In this document: positions 16,736 through 25,357 of the stretch, one piece after another | How positions within the stretch are numbered: the first letter of the stretch is position 1 | Layout: the number at the start of each line of letters is the position of its first letter | NCBI GenBank assembly: GCA_004293675.1 | Contig: READ01000019.1 | Location: 1-64,000, forward strand | Origin: Betaproteobacteria bacterium | Lineage (GTDB): Bacteria; Pseudomonadota; Gammaproteobacteria; Burkholderiales; Casimicrobiaceae | Direction of reading: 5' to 3' | DNA length: 64,000 nt | Notes under the pieces: generated by a model | Told to the model about the DNA's origin: nothing | The model's database searches: none | Seen by the model: the letters and a program-made list of their open reading frames with translations, nothing else | Made by a program: the position numbers and the translations under genes

Positions 16736-17662
16736 TCAAAACAACAGCGCAACCAATGCGGCGATCACCAAGGCAATCATCAGCGCCGCGAAATAAAACC
16801 CCGACACCAACGCCGCGCGCGAAACAATCGTCCACCAACGACCGCCGTAAACGCGGCGCATCGCCAACAGCGCATACGCCGGCACCCCAAGCGCCAACAC
16901 GTTGCCCCAATTGCCCGGTGCAAGCACTGTGGCGAGCAGAACAAGTAGCCAAAACGCGTGCACGTGCAACGCAAAAACGATGTGTTCACCATACGTTTTT
17001 GCGCGATTGAAATAGACCGCTTTCATCAAAAGCGCAAACAAAGGCATCAGCAAAAACAAGCTGTAGCCTAGGTATTTCACAACACGCTCAGGCAGTGTTC
17101 GCATGAAACTTTTGAGAACCTCGGGTGAAGCGCCGTAGCGATCGCGTGCACGTTTACAAATCGATTCAGGCATCACGCCAACGCAAGTGATCTGTCCACC
17201 TTTGTCCAGTTTCACAGAAGCAAAGTTACCAAACGCTATGAAATTTCCTTGCAAATCCTTCGCGTCGATCTTGACCATATCTTCGTTCGACATCGCGGAG
17301 TTCACCGCGATCGATATGGACAGCAGCGCGATCACGCTAATCGTGACATAAAGCCGTAGCGGCAAAATGTATTGACGTTTGCGCCCCGCCAAATAGTCGA
17401 CCGTAAGCTGGCCCGGTTTCGAAATCAGACGCCATAGCGTTTGAATGAACGAGCCTTTGACCGCGATGTAATTGCCAAAGAAATGATTGACGAATTCGCG
17501 TGCGCTGGGCGGCCGAGAATCGGTATCTTGGCCGCACTCGGGGCAATACTTGCCGGGTGCGGGCGTGCCACAGTTGCGGCAGGCGTGGGCTTCAATCGGC
17601 GCGCTGGGTAGCAGTGTTGTTGAGTTCAACTCGGATTGGGACGCTGCAGAGAGTAGCAGCAC
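16736..17662 (-). CDS. DUF3667 membrane protein with N-terminal zinc ribbon
   Basis: A 308-residue protein. A CRNCGTPAPGKYCPECGQ motif at about 28-45 forms a two-CxxC zinc ribbon, followed by REFVNHFFGNYIAVKGSFIQTLWRLISKPG and GRKRQYILPLRLY, the DUF3667 signature. Several hydrophobic helices follow (about 105-125, 195-215, 235-300). The function of the family is unknown. The start is uncertain: GTG at 17662 has no clear ribosome-binding site. It begins 27 bases after the DUF3108 stop and is probably the last gene of the purM-purN-DUF3108 run. Confidence 0.82.
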   Translation of the reverse strand: MLLLSAASQSELNSTTLLPSAPIEAHACRNCGTPAPGKYCPECGQDTDSRPPSAREFVNHFFGNYIAVKGSFIQTLWRLISKPGQLTVDYLAGRKRQYILPLRLYVTISVIALLSISIAVNSAMSNEDMVKIDAKDLQGNFIAFGNFASVKLDKGGQITCVGVMPESICKRARDRYGASPEVLKSFMRTLPERVVKYLGYSLFLLMPLFALLMKAVYFNRAKTYGEHIVFALHVHAFWLLVLLATVLAPGNWGNVLALGVPAYALLAMRRVYGGRWWTIVSRAALVSGFYFAALMIALVIAALVALLF

Positions 17663-17689
17663 AACGAACGCCGCGATGCGGCAACATCG

Positions 17690-18889
17690 CTATTGTGCAT
17701 TCACCGCCGTTAATTCGAAAGACGCGCTGCGTCCGGCAGCGTTGACAACCTTCAAGCGAAACGGCACGTAATGCCATTCGGGCGCTAGCCAAAACTGAGC
17801 ACTGCCGCCGCCCTTGCCATCAGCGTCGGGCTTTCGGGCACCGGACCAAACTTGGGTGGCCACCTCTTTGCCCTCGCGAAGTCCGGTAAAGGCATCGATG
17901 GGGCCCATGGGAATCATGATCTTTTCATCGGCTGCGCGCTGCAACGTGTAGGTGTCAAGTCGGCGCGAGCTCGCCACGGTGAACGCGATTTTTTCGCCCT
18001 TTGGCGCGGCAAAGTAGAACTGCACAATCCAGGTCAAAGGATCGTGCGCTGCACCCTCGTACGCCAACGCGTCTTTCTCGGGCAACTTCACTTTTTTCTC
18101 GACGTGATCAAAGGTAATTTCACGGCGCTTGTCGGGATTGCCGCGCTCTTCAAAGAAACGATCTGGGCGCAATCCTTCGGCAGTGATCGTGCCCTCAGAC
18201 TCTCCGGTAAACGATCCCGGATAGAGCAGCGCAGCGAGCCCACGACCGCGACCTGAAACGCGCAATTTGTAGCGGCCGTTTTCGTGTGTGAACTGCAAAT
18301 TCACGGGGCCGACTTCGAACTTTGATTCGCCCAAATACGCGGTGTAGGCGAGCTCAATTTTCTTGGGTGGCAAACGGGCTGGTGGCTCGTCGCGAGCAGG
18401 CGGCTCGTCTCGCGGCGCGGGCAATTCGGGCACGACAACCGGCGCCATAGCCAGCGCGGGTTCTACGACATCGGGTTTGGCCTCGGCCACGATGGGCTCG
18501 ACTTCGGGCTTGGGCGTTTCGGCGATGGGCTCAATGGCCGCGGGCAGCGCGGCCACCGTGGTGTTGGCGTCAACCGTCGGCTTGATTTTGGGTTTGGGTT
18601 TGGGCTTGGGTGCGGGTTTGGGCGCGGGAGCTGCGCTGGCGACGGGCGGCGGCGGCAGTTTGCTAAACGTTGCTGTCAGCGGACGAATCGTTTCTTCGGG
18701 CGGCTCAAACGCAGCGAGCGATCCCAACACCCAATGCAACAACACCGAAGCGATGAGCGCCGCCGCAATCTTTCGCTGTGGTGTGGCAAACAGTCCACGT
18801 CGCCGAACGATTTCAGCGGCGAACGCCTGCGACGCGCTGGCGTCCATCGAAGCGGCGTTTGCGGAATTGATTGGGGTGGGCGAGGACAT
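17690..18889 (-). CDS. DUF3108 protein with TonB-like Pro/Lys-rich linker
   Basis: A 399-residue envelope protein. After about 50 cytoplasmic residues comes one membrane helix (IAAALIASVLLHWVLGSLAAF), then a periplasmic linker rich in Pro, Lys and Ala (PKPAPKPKPKPKIKP), then the DUF3108 domain (about 185-399) opening with AYTAYLGESKFEVG. The layout resembles TonB-like anchors, but there is no TonB C-terminal domain. DUF3108 folds are beta-barrel-like and of unknown function. I chose the ATG at 18889; the frame is open to 18997, but that would overlap purN by 92 bases. Downstream of purN, as often in Burkholderiales. Confidence 0.85.
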   Translation of the reverse strand: MSSPTPINSANAASMDASASQAFAAEIVRRRGLFATPQRKIAAALIASVLLHWVLGSLAAFEPPEETIRPLTATFSKLPPPPVASAAPAPKPAPKPKPKPKIKPTVDANTTVAALPAAIEPIAETPKPEVEPIVAEAKPDVVEPALAMAPVVVPELPAPRDEPPARDEPPARLPPKKIELAYTAYLGESKFEVGPVNLQFTHENGRYKLRVSGRGRGLAALLYPGSFTGESEGTITAEGLRPDRFFEERGNPDKRREITFDHVEKKVKLPEKDALAYEGAAHDPLTWIVQFYFAAPKGEKIAFTVASSRRLDTYTLQRAADEKIMIPMGPIDAFTGLREGKEVATQVWSGARKPDADGKGGGSAQFWLAPEWHYVPFRLKVVNAAGRSASFELTAVNAQ

Positions 18890-18905
18890 AACCCAGATTA
18901 ACGGT

Positions 18906-19568
18906 TCAACCCGCCGCTTCGCTGACCGCGCGCCCAAGGCCCGCGCCCACTGATCGAATGCTGACCCGAAGGCCATCGACTTGCAATCGGTCTTCACAGA
19001 GCAAACGGACCGCGTAGGGCAAGATTTGGTGCTCTTGCACTAACACTTTGGCGGCGAGTGTCTCGGCGGTGTCGTCGTCGTCCACCTGTACCGCCGCTTG
19101 CGCAATGATGGGGCCGTGATCGAGTACCGAAGTCACCAAATGCACCGTGCAGCCATGTAACTTCACGCCGTCAGCCAATGCGCGCGCGTGAGTGTCGAGC
19201 CCTGGATAACTGGGCAATAGCGACGGATGAATATTGATCAAGCAGCCTGCAAAATGATCCGTAAAGACGGGCGTCAAAATTCGCATGAATCCAGCGAGCA
19301 CCACCACGTCGACCGAACGCGCGGTCAGCTCATCGATCAACGACTGATCGAAGGCCTCACGCGAGGGGAACTGTTTGTGATTGACCGCAAACGTATCAAT
19401 GCCAGCGTCGCGAGCGAGCTCAAGCCCTTTGGCGTCGAGCTTGTTACTACCGACCACGACCACATCGCCGCCGCATTCGTTTCGAAGCAGTGCAGCCAGG
19501 TTGGAGCCACGCCCTGAGATCAAGACGCCGATGCGTTTCCGAGTGGCGGGTGCAGCCATCGTGTTCAT
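18906..19568 (-). CDS. purN: Phosphoribosylglycinamide formyltransferase PurN
   Basis: A 220-residue enzyme that transfers a formyl group from 10-formyl-tetrahydrofolate to GAR, the third step of purine synthesis. The phosphate-binding loop ISGRGSNLAALL is at 18-29, the catalytic Asn112 and His114 are in INIHPSLLPSYPGLDTH, and the catalytic Asp150 is in SVLDHGPIIAQ. The ATG overlaps the purM stop by four bases (ATGA), which fixes the start and shows coupling with the next enzyme-encoding gene of the pathway. Confidence 0.96.
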   Translation of the reverse strand: MNTMAAPATRKRIGVLISGRGSNLAALLRNECGGDVVVVGSNKLDAKGLELARDAGIDTFAVNHKQFPSREAFDQSLIDELTARSVDVVVLAGFMRILTPVFTDHFAGCLINIHPSLLPSYPGLDTHARALADGVKLHGCTVHLVTSVLDHGPIIAQAAVQVDDDDTAETLAAKVLVQEHQILPYAVRLLCEDRLQVDGLRVSIRSVGAGLGRAVSEAAG

Positions 19569-20713
19569 CGAAGCTTCAAATCATCAGCGCTGTAGGTCAC
19601 GCCTATCGGTTCAATGATGGCTTGCTTCGGACCCGCCTCAACGCTACCTGCGACCCACGCCGCAATGCCGCAACCGCGGGCAATCTCGGCCGTGCGCTCG
19701 GCATCCTTGGCCTCTACAAAGAGTGCAAAACCCGCGCCCATGTTGAGTGTGCCGTAGGCTTCCGTGTTGTCCAATTTGGCTTCGCGCTGCATAAACGAGA
19801 GCACCGGTGGCACCGTGGGAATGGTGTGAATTCGGTAGGTCATCTCGCTCGTGTGCCGCAGCAGTTTTCGCCATCCGTGTCCGGTAACGTTAACACAATA
19901 ATTCACCGCTACGCCCGCCTCAGCGAGCGCCTCCGTCACTGGCGAATACAACACGGTTGGCGCGAGAATGGCTTCGCCAAACGCCTGGCCGGTGCCATCG
20001 GCTCCCACGGGCGTGTTGTAGCCCTGCGGCAGCCGCTCCGAGAGCTTTCGTGCGAGTGATACGCCGTTGGCATGAATGCCGCTTGATGCCAACAGCACAA
20101 TGGCGTTACCCGGCGCGAGCTTGTCGCCCAAACTCAAGCGCGATTTAGGTTGAACCAAGCCAACGCACGACGCCGCTAGATCAATCGTGCCCTCGGCCAC
20201 CACACCCGCAAGCGCTGGCGTTTCGCCGCCGCCCCACGACACGCCGCACACATCGCATGCGGCCTTCCAGCCGTTGATCAAATCCGTGGCCCGGGCGGTG
20301 TCGGCAAACCAATCACTGCTGCCGCCAGCCCAATACGCCTGCACCACCAACGGCGTTGCGCCCACGGTAATCAAATCGTTGACCGCCATGGCGATGGTGT
20401 CTTGCGCGATGGCGCCGTAAAAACTTTTTCCTGTGGCACGATACACAGCGTCCGCCACCAACACTTTGGTGCCCAAACACTCCACGATGGAAGCAAGATA
20501 GGCGTGCCCAATATCGAGCACATAGGCCGATTCGCCGCGAGAAGCAGCGATTTCCGACAGACCGTGTTGCGCCAGATTGGCCACCGTGGCCTTGGCGCTT
20601 CGCTGCGCTAAAAGCTTGATCGGGTCAACCTGATCGTAGTTTACGCCCGCTTTTTCGTAAGTGAGCGCGTCGGCAGGCAGTGAGGATTGGGCGGCAATCA
20701 TGGTGTAATTCAT
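19565..20713 (-). CDS. purM: Phosphoribosylformylglycinamidine cyclo-ligase (AIR synthase), divergent
   Basis: A 382-residue PurM-fold enzyme, longer than the usual about 345. It closes the imidazole ring (FGAM to AIR). Recognisable blocks are LTYEKAGVNYDQVD at the N-terminus, AMAVNDLITVGATPLVVQAYWA, SWGGGETPALAG, LLASSGIHANGVSLARK and GTLNMGAGFALFV. Several differ from the common bacterial form: the GTDGVGTK loop is replaced by VECLGTKVLVA, and the ITGGG loop by NVTGHGW. The start is taken at the ATG at 20713 with AAGG just ahead; a GTG at 20731 would run into the divergent permease gene. Coupling with purN supports the purine role. Confidence 0.85.
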   Translation of the reverse strand: MNYTMIAAQSSLPADALTYEKAGVNYDQVDPIKLLAQRSAKATVANLAQHGLSEIAASRGESAYVLDIGHAYLASIVECLGTKVLVADAVYRATGKSFYGAIAQDTIAMAVNDLITVGATPLVVQAYWAGGSSDWFADTARATDLINGWKAACDVCGVSWGGGETPALAGVVAEGTIDLAASCVGLVQPKSRLSLGDKLAPGNAIVLLASSGIHANGVSLARKLSERLPQGYNTPVGADGTGQAFGEAILAPTVLYSPVTEALAEAGVAVNYCVNVTGHGWRKLLRHTSEMTYRIHTIPTVPPVLSFMQREAKLDNTEAYGTLNMGAGFALFVEAKDAERTAEIARGCGIAAWVAGSVEAGPKQAIIEPIGVTYSADDLKLR

Positions 20714-20719
20714 CCTTAA

Positions 20720-21973
20720 ATGGACGCGCACTCAAAAGAAAATTCTAGCCCGCCGCCCCCTGCGGTGCCGACCGGCCCGTCTGGATCGTCGTTGGGCAAT
20801 GCCGACTTAGCAGCCGAAACAGTGGTTTCGACGCTGCAACCGGTGCCAGAAACGACCGCTCAGCCCGCCAAACCATGGTGGCGCGAACTTTCACCGTCTT
20901 GGCGCGCACTCGCTGTGATCGCCCTATTGGTGTTGCTGGGGCTATTGGTACAGGCATTGGCACCGGTGCTCACGCCGTTCATGTTTGGGGCGATCCTGTC
21001 TTACGTGGGTGCGCCCGTCGTGTCGTGGCTCAATCACAAAGGTGTTCCTCGAGCGGCGGGCGCCGTGCTGGTGATCGTCGCGATTGCGGGATTCGTGGCT
21101 GGGATGGTGCTGATCGTCGCGCCGCTCGTGTCGAGCGAAGTGTCGCGCATCGCAACCAAAATGCCCGAGCTGCTGACCGAAGCGCAAACGAAGTGGCTGC
21201 CGTGGATCAATCAAACGTTTGGCTTGGCGCTCGCGTTCGATTTGACGCAGCTCAAGCAATTGGCTGCTGACAACGCGGGGGTGTTGGGCGACATCACCTC
21301 GAAGCTTGCCGGTTCGGCAAAGTTAGGCGGGCAAGTGCTGATGACGGCGCTGGTCAACCTGACGTTGATCCCCGTGGTGATGTTTTATTTGCTGCGTGAT
21401 TGGCCCAATTTGGTGAGCAGCGTTGATGCTTTAGTGCCGCGGTCGATGCAGCCGACTATCCGTCAGCTTGCCAGCGAAATTGATGCCGTGTTGTCAGAAT
21501 TTCTGCGCGGACAGGGCATGGTGATGATCGCACTGGCCGCCTACTACTGCATTGCGCTCAAGCTGGTGGGCCTGGAATTCGCGCTGCCCGTTGGATTAGT
21601 CACTGGGCTGTTGGTGTTCATTCCTTTCATCGGCTTCGGGCTCGGTTGCATGTTGGGCATGCTCGCCGCGCTGACTCAGTTTTCCACGCCGGGCCCCATC
21701 ATTGCCGTAGCAGCGGTGTTTGCCGTGGGGCAAATACTGGAAGGCTTCTTGTTGGTGCCCTACTTGGTCGGTGACCGCATTGGATTGCATCCGCTTGCGG
21801 TGATCTTCGCGCTGATGGCGTTTGGTCAGCTCTTTGGATTTGTGGGCGTACTTCTGGCACTTCCTGCCAGTGCCGCGCTTCTGGTCGCAATTCGAATGTT
21901 TCGGCGGCAGCTTGTTGAGCCTGTCCAGCCCGTGCAGCCGCAAGCCGTAACCGGAACCAGCGGTGCGCCATGA
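20720..21973 (+). CDS. AI-2E/PerM family permease
   Basis: A 417-residue membrane protein. After a 55-residue Pro/Ser/Thr-rich cytoplasmic N-terminus, helices cover about 60-140, and a second set about 215-395. Family blocks are LTPFMFGAILSYVGAPVVSWL, LIPVVMFYLLRDW and LLVPYLVGDRIGLHPLAVIFALMAFG. The family includes exporters of AI-2 and Na+/H+ antiporters; the substrate is not predictable. The ATG lies seven bases from the divergent purM start, so both promoters must overlap the coding regions. Its stop overlaps the hda ATG by four bases. Confidence 0.92.
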   Translation: MDAHSKENSSPPPPAVPTGPSGSSLGNADLAAETVVSTLQPVPETTAQPAKPWWRELSPSWRALAVIALLVLLGLLVQALAPVLTPFMFGAILSYVGAPVVSWLNHKGVPRAAGAVLVIVAIAGFVAGMVLIVAPLVSSEVSRIATKMPELLTEAQTKWLPWINQTFGLALAFDLTQLKQLAADNAGVLGDITSKLAGSAKLGGQVLMTALVNLTLIPVVMFYLLRDWPNLVSSVDALVPRSMQPTIRQLASEIDAVLSEFLRGQGMVMIALAAYYCIALKLVGLEFALPVGLVTGLLVFIPFIGFGLGCMLGMLAALTQFSTPGPIIAVAAVFAVGQILEGFLLVPYLVGDRIGLHPLAVIFALMAFGQLFGFVGVLLALPASAALLVAIRMFRRQLVEPVQPVQPQAVTGTSGAP

Positions 21974-22671
21974 CTGCCATTGCCGCACAAATTCCGTTCG
22001 AGCTGTTCGAACCTGAAGCGCCGTCGCTCGACAACTATTTGATGGGTGAGAACGAAGAAGCGGTAGCGCTTTTGCGAGGGATTGCGTCCGGCCAGAGCCC
22101 GCACCAAGCCGTCACGCTCTGGGGTGGGCCCGCCACCGGAAAAACGCACCTATTGAGCGCCGCTGTTTCAACCGCCCAGCGAGCAGGCCGTAATTCCCTA
22201 TTCCTAAGCTCGCACAGTCAACCAGCGGTTGATCCTTTCACGGATCTGGATTTGCTTGCTGCTGATGACGTCCAATCGCTCGACGAGACCGGTCAGACGT
22301 GGCTGTTTACCGCGTTTAATCACGTCATCGCTCGCGGCGGCATTGTGCTTGCCGCAGCAGACGCTCCACCCATGCAGCTTTCAGCGGTGCGCGACGACTT
22401 GCGCACGCGGCTCGGGAGCGGCGTCGTGACAGAAATTCGCGCTGTGCCCCAAGATGCGCTGGCACCACTGCTGTTAGATCACGCGCTTCAACGCGGCGTT
22501 GGCATCAGCGAAGAAGTGCTCACTTACATTTTAAGCCATAGTCAACGTGATGTTTCGCATCTGTGCCAGCTGATTGGCGGTATAGATCGCTACTCGCTGT
22601 CGCTCAAACGCCCGATCACCGTCCCTCTGGTTCGTGGATATTTCGCGCAACAGATGAGCTTGCGACGCTGA
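21970..22671 (+). CDS. hda: DnaA-regulatory inactivator Hda
   Basis: A 233-residue AAA+ protein that, with the DNA-bound sliding clamp, stimulates ATP hydrolysis by DnaA to prevent re-initiation. It has an N-terminal clamp-binding type segment (QIPFELFEP), Walker A as GGPATGKTHLL, LLAADDVQSL as Walker B, and a C-terminal lid but no DNA-binding domain IV, which separates it from DnaA. The ATG overlaps the stop of the permease gene (ATGA). The permease-hda order is common in Burkholderiales. Confidence 0.93.
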   Translation: MTAIAAQIPFELFEPEAPSLDNYLMGENEEAVALLRGIASGQSPHQAVTLWGGPATGKTHLLSAAVSTAQRAGRNSLFLSSHSQPAVDPFTDLDLLAADDVQSLDETGQTWLFTAFNHVIARGGIVLAAADAPPMQLSAVRDDLRTRLGSGVVTEIRAVPQDALAPLLLDHALQRGVGISEEVLTYILSHSQRDVSHLCQLIGGIDRYSLSLKRPITVPLVRGYFAQQMSLRR

Positions 22672-22871
22672 TTTTCGGAGCTTTGTTAGCGTTTTCCCTA
22701 GTCTTACGCTAGCATCTCGCGTTGAGCTCGATATCAATCGAAAAAACGAGCGCGGGGTTACCTGAATTGTTTTTTCGCGCTTTTTGTGTCAACCGACCCG
22801 AAAGCGCTACCGTTAGCGGCTCAGATTCGAAAAACGAATCAAGCAAAACCAAATCATCTAGAGGAACTGAC

Positions 22872-23099
22872 ATGAGCAAAATTTTGACCGCCCTGATCGC
22901 ATCGGCTTTCGCCGCTGTTTCTTTCGCACAAGCTCCAGCTGCTCCAGCTGCTGCTGCCGCTCCTGCTGCTAAGCCAGCTGCTGCTGCCGCTGCTGCTCCT
23001 GCAGCCGCTAAAGAAGCCGCTCCTGCCAAGGCAGAGAAAAAAGCTGCTAAGAAAGCAAAGAAAAAATCCGCTAAGAAAGCCGCTAAGAAAGCCGCTTAA
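22872..23099 (+). CDS. Small exported Ala/Pro/Lys-rich protein, copy 1
   Basis: A 75-residue protein: a 20-residue signal peptide (MSKILTALIASAFAAVSFAQ, cleavage after about FAQA), an Ala/Pro stretch to about residue 46, and a C-terminal Lys/Ala tail of repeated KKAAKKAKKK units. The tail looks like histone H1-type proteins, but the signal peptide implies export. The start at 22872 has AGAGGAAC six bases upstream. A second copy with almost the same first 67 residues lies 250 bases downstream, including its upstream region from about 22773, so promoter and gene were duplicated together. A strong terminator follows. Function unknown. Confidence 0.85.
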   Translation: MSKILTALIASAFAAVSFAQAPAAPAAAAAPAAKPAAAAAAAPAAAKEAAPAKAEKKAAKKAKKKSAKKAAKKAA

Positions 23100-23123
23100 T
23101 TAGACGGCGCTTAGCGCCAACGG

Positions 23124-23149
23124 AAAAGGCACCTTCGGGTGCCTTTTTT
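23124..23149 (+). terminator. Intrinsic terminator after copy 1
   Basis: Hairpin AAAAGGCACC-TTCG-GGTGCCTTTTTT with a stable TTCG tetraloop and a T-run, 25 bases after the stop of the first Ala/Lys-rich gene. An almost identical one follows the second copy, so each copy is its own transcription unit. Confidence 0.95.
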
Positions 23150-23350
23150 GCTGCCGGAGCCGAATTCTTGATCGGCTAAGGACGATAAATACCGCTTTAT
23201 GACGTTGTAAGTACGTTGTGTCGCGGGTGACTCCACTCAAAAAGCCGTAAATCTCGAGCGTTTTGTGTCAACCGACACCAAAGCGCCGCCGTTAACGGAT
23301 CAGATTCAAAATACGAATCAAGCAAAACCAAATCTTCTAGAGGACCTGAC

Positions 23351-23590
23351 ATGAGCAAAATTTTGACCGCCCTGATCGCATCGGCTTTCGCCGCTGTTTC
23401 TTTCGCACAAGCCCCAGCTGCTCCAGCTGCTGCTGCCGCTCCTGCTGCTAAGCCAGCTGCTGCTGCCGCTGCTGCTCCTGCAGCCGCTAAGGAAGCCGCT
23501 CCTGCTAAGGCAGAAAAGAAAGCTGCTAAGAAAGCAAAGAAAAAAACTGCCAAGAAAGCTGCTGACAAAGGCACTGGCAAAGCCCAGTAG
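23351..23590 (+). CDS. Small exported Ala/Pro/Lys-rich protein, copy 2
   Basis: A 79-residue paralogue of the gene at 22872. The signal peptide and Ala/Pro stretch are identical; differences begin near residue 66, where the Lys/Ala tail is shorter and ends in DKGTGKAQ. The ribosome-binding site (AGAGGACC) and about 90 bases upstream are also nearly the same, containing GTGTCAACCGAC and GAATCAAGCAAAACCAAATC in both. The synonymous differences are few, so the duplication is recent or kept uniform by conversion. High dosage of a Lys-rich periplasmic or secreted protein is the likely outcome; its target (DNA, lipopolysaccharide or cell wall) is not known. Confidence 0.85.
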   Translation: MSKILTALIASAFAAVSFAQAPAAPAAAAAPAAKPAAAAAAAPAAAKEAAPAKAEKKAAKKAKKKTAKKAADKGTGKAQ

Positions 23591-23614
23591 TCTGTTGGCG
23601 CTCAAGCGCTAACG

Positions 23615-23643
23615 AAAAAGGCACCTTCGGGTGCCTTTTTTTT
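23615..23643 (+). terminator. Intrinsic terminator after copy 2
   Basis: AAAAAGGCACC-TTCG-GGTGCCTTTTTTTT, the same hairpin as at 23124 with a longer T-run. It ends the second Ala/Lys-rich transcription unit. Confidence 0.95.
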
Positions 23644-23670
23644 GCCTGCGGGGGTTGGTTCTTCATTTGG

Positions 23671-24060
23671 AGAAGGACGAGATGACGACGCACCTTCGGT
23701 GCTAAGACGACGCTCGCTGCGCTTGCTAGGACGCAAAGCACGGTTTGCTGTGTTCGTCTTTTCGGGGGCACGATAAGCAGTGGCGTTATTCTGGTGTTTC
23801 TGCCGCGCACACGCCATTTCACGGCGAGAGAGTCGCAACCACCAAGCTTCGCGTCCTAGCCAGCGAAGCTGGCGTCGTCCTAGCGCCGCAGGCGCGTCGT
23901 CATCTCGTCCTTCTCCAAAAGAAGAGAAAATCAAGCAACAGCAACCCTCACACCCCAGAAATACTTTTGAAAAGCAGAACCAAGTCAACCAAGCTTTGCG
24001 TCCTAGCGAGCACAGCGAGCGTCGTCCTAGCACCGAAGGTGCGTCGTCATTTCGTCCTTA
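23671..24060. repeat. Three modular 70-base repeats (one inverted)
   Basis: The 477-base stretch between the second Ala/Lys-rich gene and mnmA carries no gene, but three copies of a unit of about 70 bases: 23671-23740 on the plus strand, 23845-23916 and 23991-24060 on the minus strand. Each unit reads, in order, GGACGA(G/A)ATGACGACG, a small GCACC-TTCG-GGTGC-like hairpin, GACGACGCTCGCTG and TAGGACGC-AAAGC. Copy 2 has different hairpin sequences but keeps the pairing, which suggests that structure matters more than sequence. The last copy ends eight bases before the mnmA start codon, so it forms the mnmA leader. Confidence 0.88.
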
Positions 24061-24067
24061 AGCCCGT

Positions 24068-25159
24068 ATGAAGATCATTGTCGGCCTCTCAGGCGGCGTC
24101 GATTCCGCCGTCACAGCGCATTTGCTCAAAGGGCAAGGCCACGATGTGCTCGGCATCTTCATGAAAAACTGGGAGGATGATGACAACAGCGAATATTGTT
24201 CAACGCGCGAGGATCTGGTCGATGCCGTAAGTGTGGCTGACCACTTGGGCATTGATATCGAAGTGGTGAATTTCGCCACCGAGTACAAAGACCGCGTGTT
24301 CACCTATTTCTTGGCTGAGTATCAGGCGGGTCGTACGCCCAATCCCGACGTACTGTGCAACACGGAAATCAAATTCGCGGCGTTTCTTGATCATGCGATG
24401 CGCCTTGGCGCAGACAAAATCGCCACCGGGCATTACGCGGGTGTTCGTCAGGCAGCAGACGGCACATTCGAACTTCTCAAAGGCGATGACGACAGCAAAG
24501 ATCAATCGTATTTCTTGCACCGATTGAATCAGGCGCAGCTCTCAAAGGCGATGTTTCCACTGGCCAACATGCCGAAGCGCGAGGTTCGCGCCATCGCTGA
24601 GCGGGTCGGCATTCCCAATTTCGCCAAGAAGGATTCGACCGGTATTTGCTTCATCGGCGAGCGCCCGTTTCGTGAGTTTTTGGAGCGTTATCTGCCCAAA
24701 AAGCCTGGCAAGATGGTCACGCCCGAAGGCGATGTCGTCGGTGCGCACCAAGGGCTCGCCTATTACACGCTGGGACAGCGCGGCGGTTTGCATATCGGCG
24801 GCTCGCGGGAAAGCTCGGGCGAGCCTTGGTACGTGGCGGGTAAGGACATGGCGAAAAATACGCTCATTGTGGTGCAAGGGCGCGAGCATCCCGCGCTTCG
24901 GAAAACGGACGTTCCGATGCTCAATACGCATTGGATCGCCGGGGTAGCGCCGTTATCTGGAAAGGGTTTGAGCGAAGCCTCGCCGAACGGCTACGGCGCT
25001 AAAACACGCTACCGCCAACCCGATGCGAGCTGCGAATTTCAGCCATCCACCGAGGGCGGAACGCTACGGTTTGCAGAGGGTCAGTGGGCGCCCACACCGG
25101 GACAGTACGCCGTTTTGTACCAAGGCAACGTGTGTTTAGGCGGCGGAGTGATCGCTTGA
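24068..25159 (+). CDS. mnmA: tRNA-specific 2-thiouridylase MnmA
   Basis: A 363-residue enzyme that thiolates U34 of Lys, Glu and Gln tRNAs, taking sulfur from the IscS/Tus relay. The PP-loop SGGVDS is at 8-13; the catalytic cysteines are Cys97 in [10 protein letters not shown] and Cys194 in [14 protein letters not shown] and [10 protein letters not shown] are further family blocks. The length is normal. The ATG follows directly on a modular repeat, and no strong ribosome-binding site is visible, so translation might depend on that leader. Confidence 0.96.
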   Translation: MKIIVGLSGGVDSAVTAHLLKGQGHDVLGIFMKNWEDDDNSEYCSTREDLVDAVSVADHLGIDIEVVNFATEYKDRVFTYFLAEYQAGRTPNPDVLCNTEIKFAAFLDHAMRLGADKIATGHYAGVRQAADGTFELLKGDDDSKDQSYFLHRLNQAQLSKAMFPLANMPKREVRAIAERVGIPNFAKKDSTGICFIGERPFREFLERYLPKKPGKMVTPEGDVVGAHQGLAYYTLGQRGGLHIGGSRESSGEPWYVAGKDMAKNTLIVVQGREHPALRKTDVPMLNTHWIAGVAPLSGKGLSEASPNGYGAKTRYRQPDASCEFQPSTEGGTLRFAEGQWAPTPGQYAVLYQGNVCLGGGVIA

Positions 25160-25216
25160 GTCATCGGTCGCGCTCACGCAACCCAATGTGGCGTTAGTAT
25201 CCGAGCTTTATCCGCG

Positions 25217-25315
25217 AACGCCCTGCGAAATAAGGCGTTCATTGAATATTTGTAGCTTTTCGTAAAAGTAGCTTAATTTAATGAAACCCTTATTTTATAT
25301 GGCATTCAATAATAA
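25217..25315. repeat. AT-rich paired-palindrome repeat, copy C
   Basis: Left half 25217-25239 with GCCCTGCGAAATAAGGC, right half 25286-25310 with CCCTTATTTTATATGGC, separated by about 45 AT-rich bases. Lies between mnmA and the small secreted-protein gene, both plus strand. TTCATTGAATATT after the left half is shared with copy D. Confidence 0.8.
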
Positions 25316-25357
25316 AGCTTGTAATCATCGTTCGCACTTCATGTTACCGTTAGCAAT

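Noticed and set aside
18363-18953. Plus-strand Gly/Ala-rich frame of 196 codons
   Set aside because: Antisense of the Pro/Lys-rich linker and N-terminus of the DUF3108 gene; composition follows from that.
22722-22871. Longer form of the first Ala/Lys-rich protein starting at 22722
   Set aside because: The upstream part lies in the duplicated non-coding leader; both copies share the ATG followed by a signal peptide.
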